The notes beneath the pieces were generated by a model, which was given only the letters and a program-made list of their open reading frames with translations, ran no database searches and had not been told where the DNA came from. From Methanomassiliicoccaceae archaeon (GTDB lineage Archaea; Thermoplasmatota; Thermoplasmata; Methanomassiliicoccales; Methanomethylophilaceae): a DNA stretch of 6,149 bases. Location: assembly GCA_009784745.1 (NCBI GenBank), contig WQXR01000072.1:1-6149 (forward strand), written 5' to 3'. Shown in pieces: positions 5,715 through 6,149 of this stretch; position 1 is the first letter of the stretch; each line of letters begins with the position of its first letter. The translations under genes were made by a program, and so were the position numbers.

Positions 5715-5756
5715 AAAAAATGAGAAAGAGGGATGGTGAGTCCCTTCAGTTTTATT
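5715..5756. terminator. Possible bidirectional terminator between converging paaK and symporter genes
   Basis: An inverted repeat, AGGGA-TGGTGAG-TCCCT (5729-5745), extended by one G-T pair, is followed on the plus strand by TTTTATT (5750-5756). On the minus strand it is followed by a pyrimidine-rich stretch ending in six T (5715-5720). Archaeal polymerase terminates mainly at T-rich tracts, so both directions are plausible. The plus-strand tract overlaps the symporter stop region. Confidence 0.5.
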
Positions 5757-6149
5757 GGTTGGTGTTTTCCGTTGTGCCTTGTGCGTTCTTGTCATTGAGA
5801 TATTTTACAAGACATCCGATCGCCATTATCGCCGCCGAAATCGGTAACGCAATGATCAGCGGATCAACGAACACCCACTGTCCGGTGAGTATTGGTGATA
5901 TGCCCAATCTTCCGCCTATGCTCCAGTTGACCAACATCGCCCAGAACAGCCAAACAATGGATCCTGCGGCTATGCTGAGTTTAGCAGGCATTGCCAAAGG
6001 TTCCTTGGCGAACACCGCATGTGTGTACGCAGGCAGCAAAGCGGCTGCCGTAAGACCCATGAATATTGCTGTTGCTCTTGCGATTATATCAAGCGGCAGA
6101 AGATACGCGACGATTATCACAATGACCATCATCACTACCGTAGCGATAC
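5752..6149 (-). CDS. Sodium:solute symporter family protein, C-terminal part (N-terminus beyond right edge)
   Basis: This is the C-terminal 131 residues of an SSS-family (SLC5/PutP/PanF-like) secondary transporter that couples Na+ entry to uptake of an organic solute. The frame is open to the right edge, four codons past the first GTG/ATG cluster, so those internal codons are not the start and the bulk of the gene (family length about 480-550) is missing. At least four hydrophobic segments are visible: IATVVMMVIVIIVAYLLP, the stretch from ATAIF to YTHAVF, AAGSIVWLFWAMLVNW, and the PLIIALPISAA segment. Between the last two lies GGRLGISPILTG...FVDPL, a pattern I associate with archaeal and bacterial SSS members. 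The tail is short and polar (NDKNAQGTTENTNQ). The gene ends in TAA, the only non-TGA stop in the window, and converges on the second ligase. The substrate cannot be told from this fragment. Confidence 0.83.
   Translation of the reverse strand, partial: IATVVMMVIVIIVAYLLPLDIIARATAIFMGLTAAALLPAYTHAVFAKEPLAMPAKLSIAAGSIVWLFWAMLVNWSIGGRLGISPILTGQWVFVDPLIIALPISAAIMAIGCLVKYLNDKNAQGTTENTNQ

Noticed and set aside
5752..6135. Treating the symporter fragment as a complete 127-residue membrane protein starting at 6135
   Set aside because: The frame stays open to the right edge and the sequence matches the C-terminal part of the SSS family, so it is a gene cut by the window edge.
1..6149. CRISPR array, tRNA, rRNA, insertion sequence or phage genes
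   Set aside because: I saw no spaced direct repeats, no tRNA-like cloverleaf, no transposase or integrase, and no terminal repeats. The intergenic gaps are all under 150 bases.

Overview
The window reads as a piece of a methanogenic archaeal chromosome, moderate in GC, and I infer the Methanomassiliicoccales or a related Thermoplasmata lineage. The evidence is archaeal-type ribosome binding sites (GGTGA, GAGGT, AGGAGG), AT-rich TATA-like elements upstream of genes, and a SelB-like elongation factor paralogue of the kind known mainly from methanogens. Stop codons are six TGA, one TAA and no TAG among the seven visible gene ends, which fits a lineage using TAG for pyrrolysine but is a small sample. 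The lineage call is an inference, not a match.

Layout from left to right. Positions 1-836, minus strand: the N-terminal 278 residues of a CorA-type divalent metal transporter, running off the left edge. Positions 837-985: a divergent promoter region. Positions 986-1455, plus strand: a two-gene unit of a small DUF2188 protein and a small Cdd1-like helix-hairpin-helix protein. Positions 1567-4249, plus strand: a tightly coupled three-gene operon of a phenylacetate-CoA ligase family enzyme, a tandem-ACT amino-acid-binding protein and a SelB-like protein with a ruined GTPase domain. Positions 4340-5641, plus strand: a second phenylacetate-CoA ligase paralogue after a 90-base gap with its own possible promoter. 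Positions 5642-5751: a convergent intergenic region with two hairpins and T-rich tracts. Positions 5752-6149, minus strand: the C-terminal end of a sodium:solute symporter, running off the right edge.

The core of the window is the 1567-5641 cluster. In methanogens, AMP-forming aryl-CoA ligases next to ACT proteins are linked to salvage of aryl acids (phenylacetate, indoleacetate, p-hydroxyphenylacetate) into aromatic amino acids through indolepyruvate ferredoxin oxidoreductase (IOR). The ligase activates the acid, IOR reductively carboxylates the aryl-CoA, and the ACT protein is a likely amino acid sensor. No IOR genes are in the window. The unusual element is the SelB-like protein, translationally coupled to the ACT gene and framed by two ligases about 56% identical by hand count. 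It joins a predicted aminoacyl-tRNA-binding factor to an aryl-acid/amino-acid module, and it is the best candidate here for an undescribed system.
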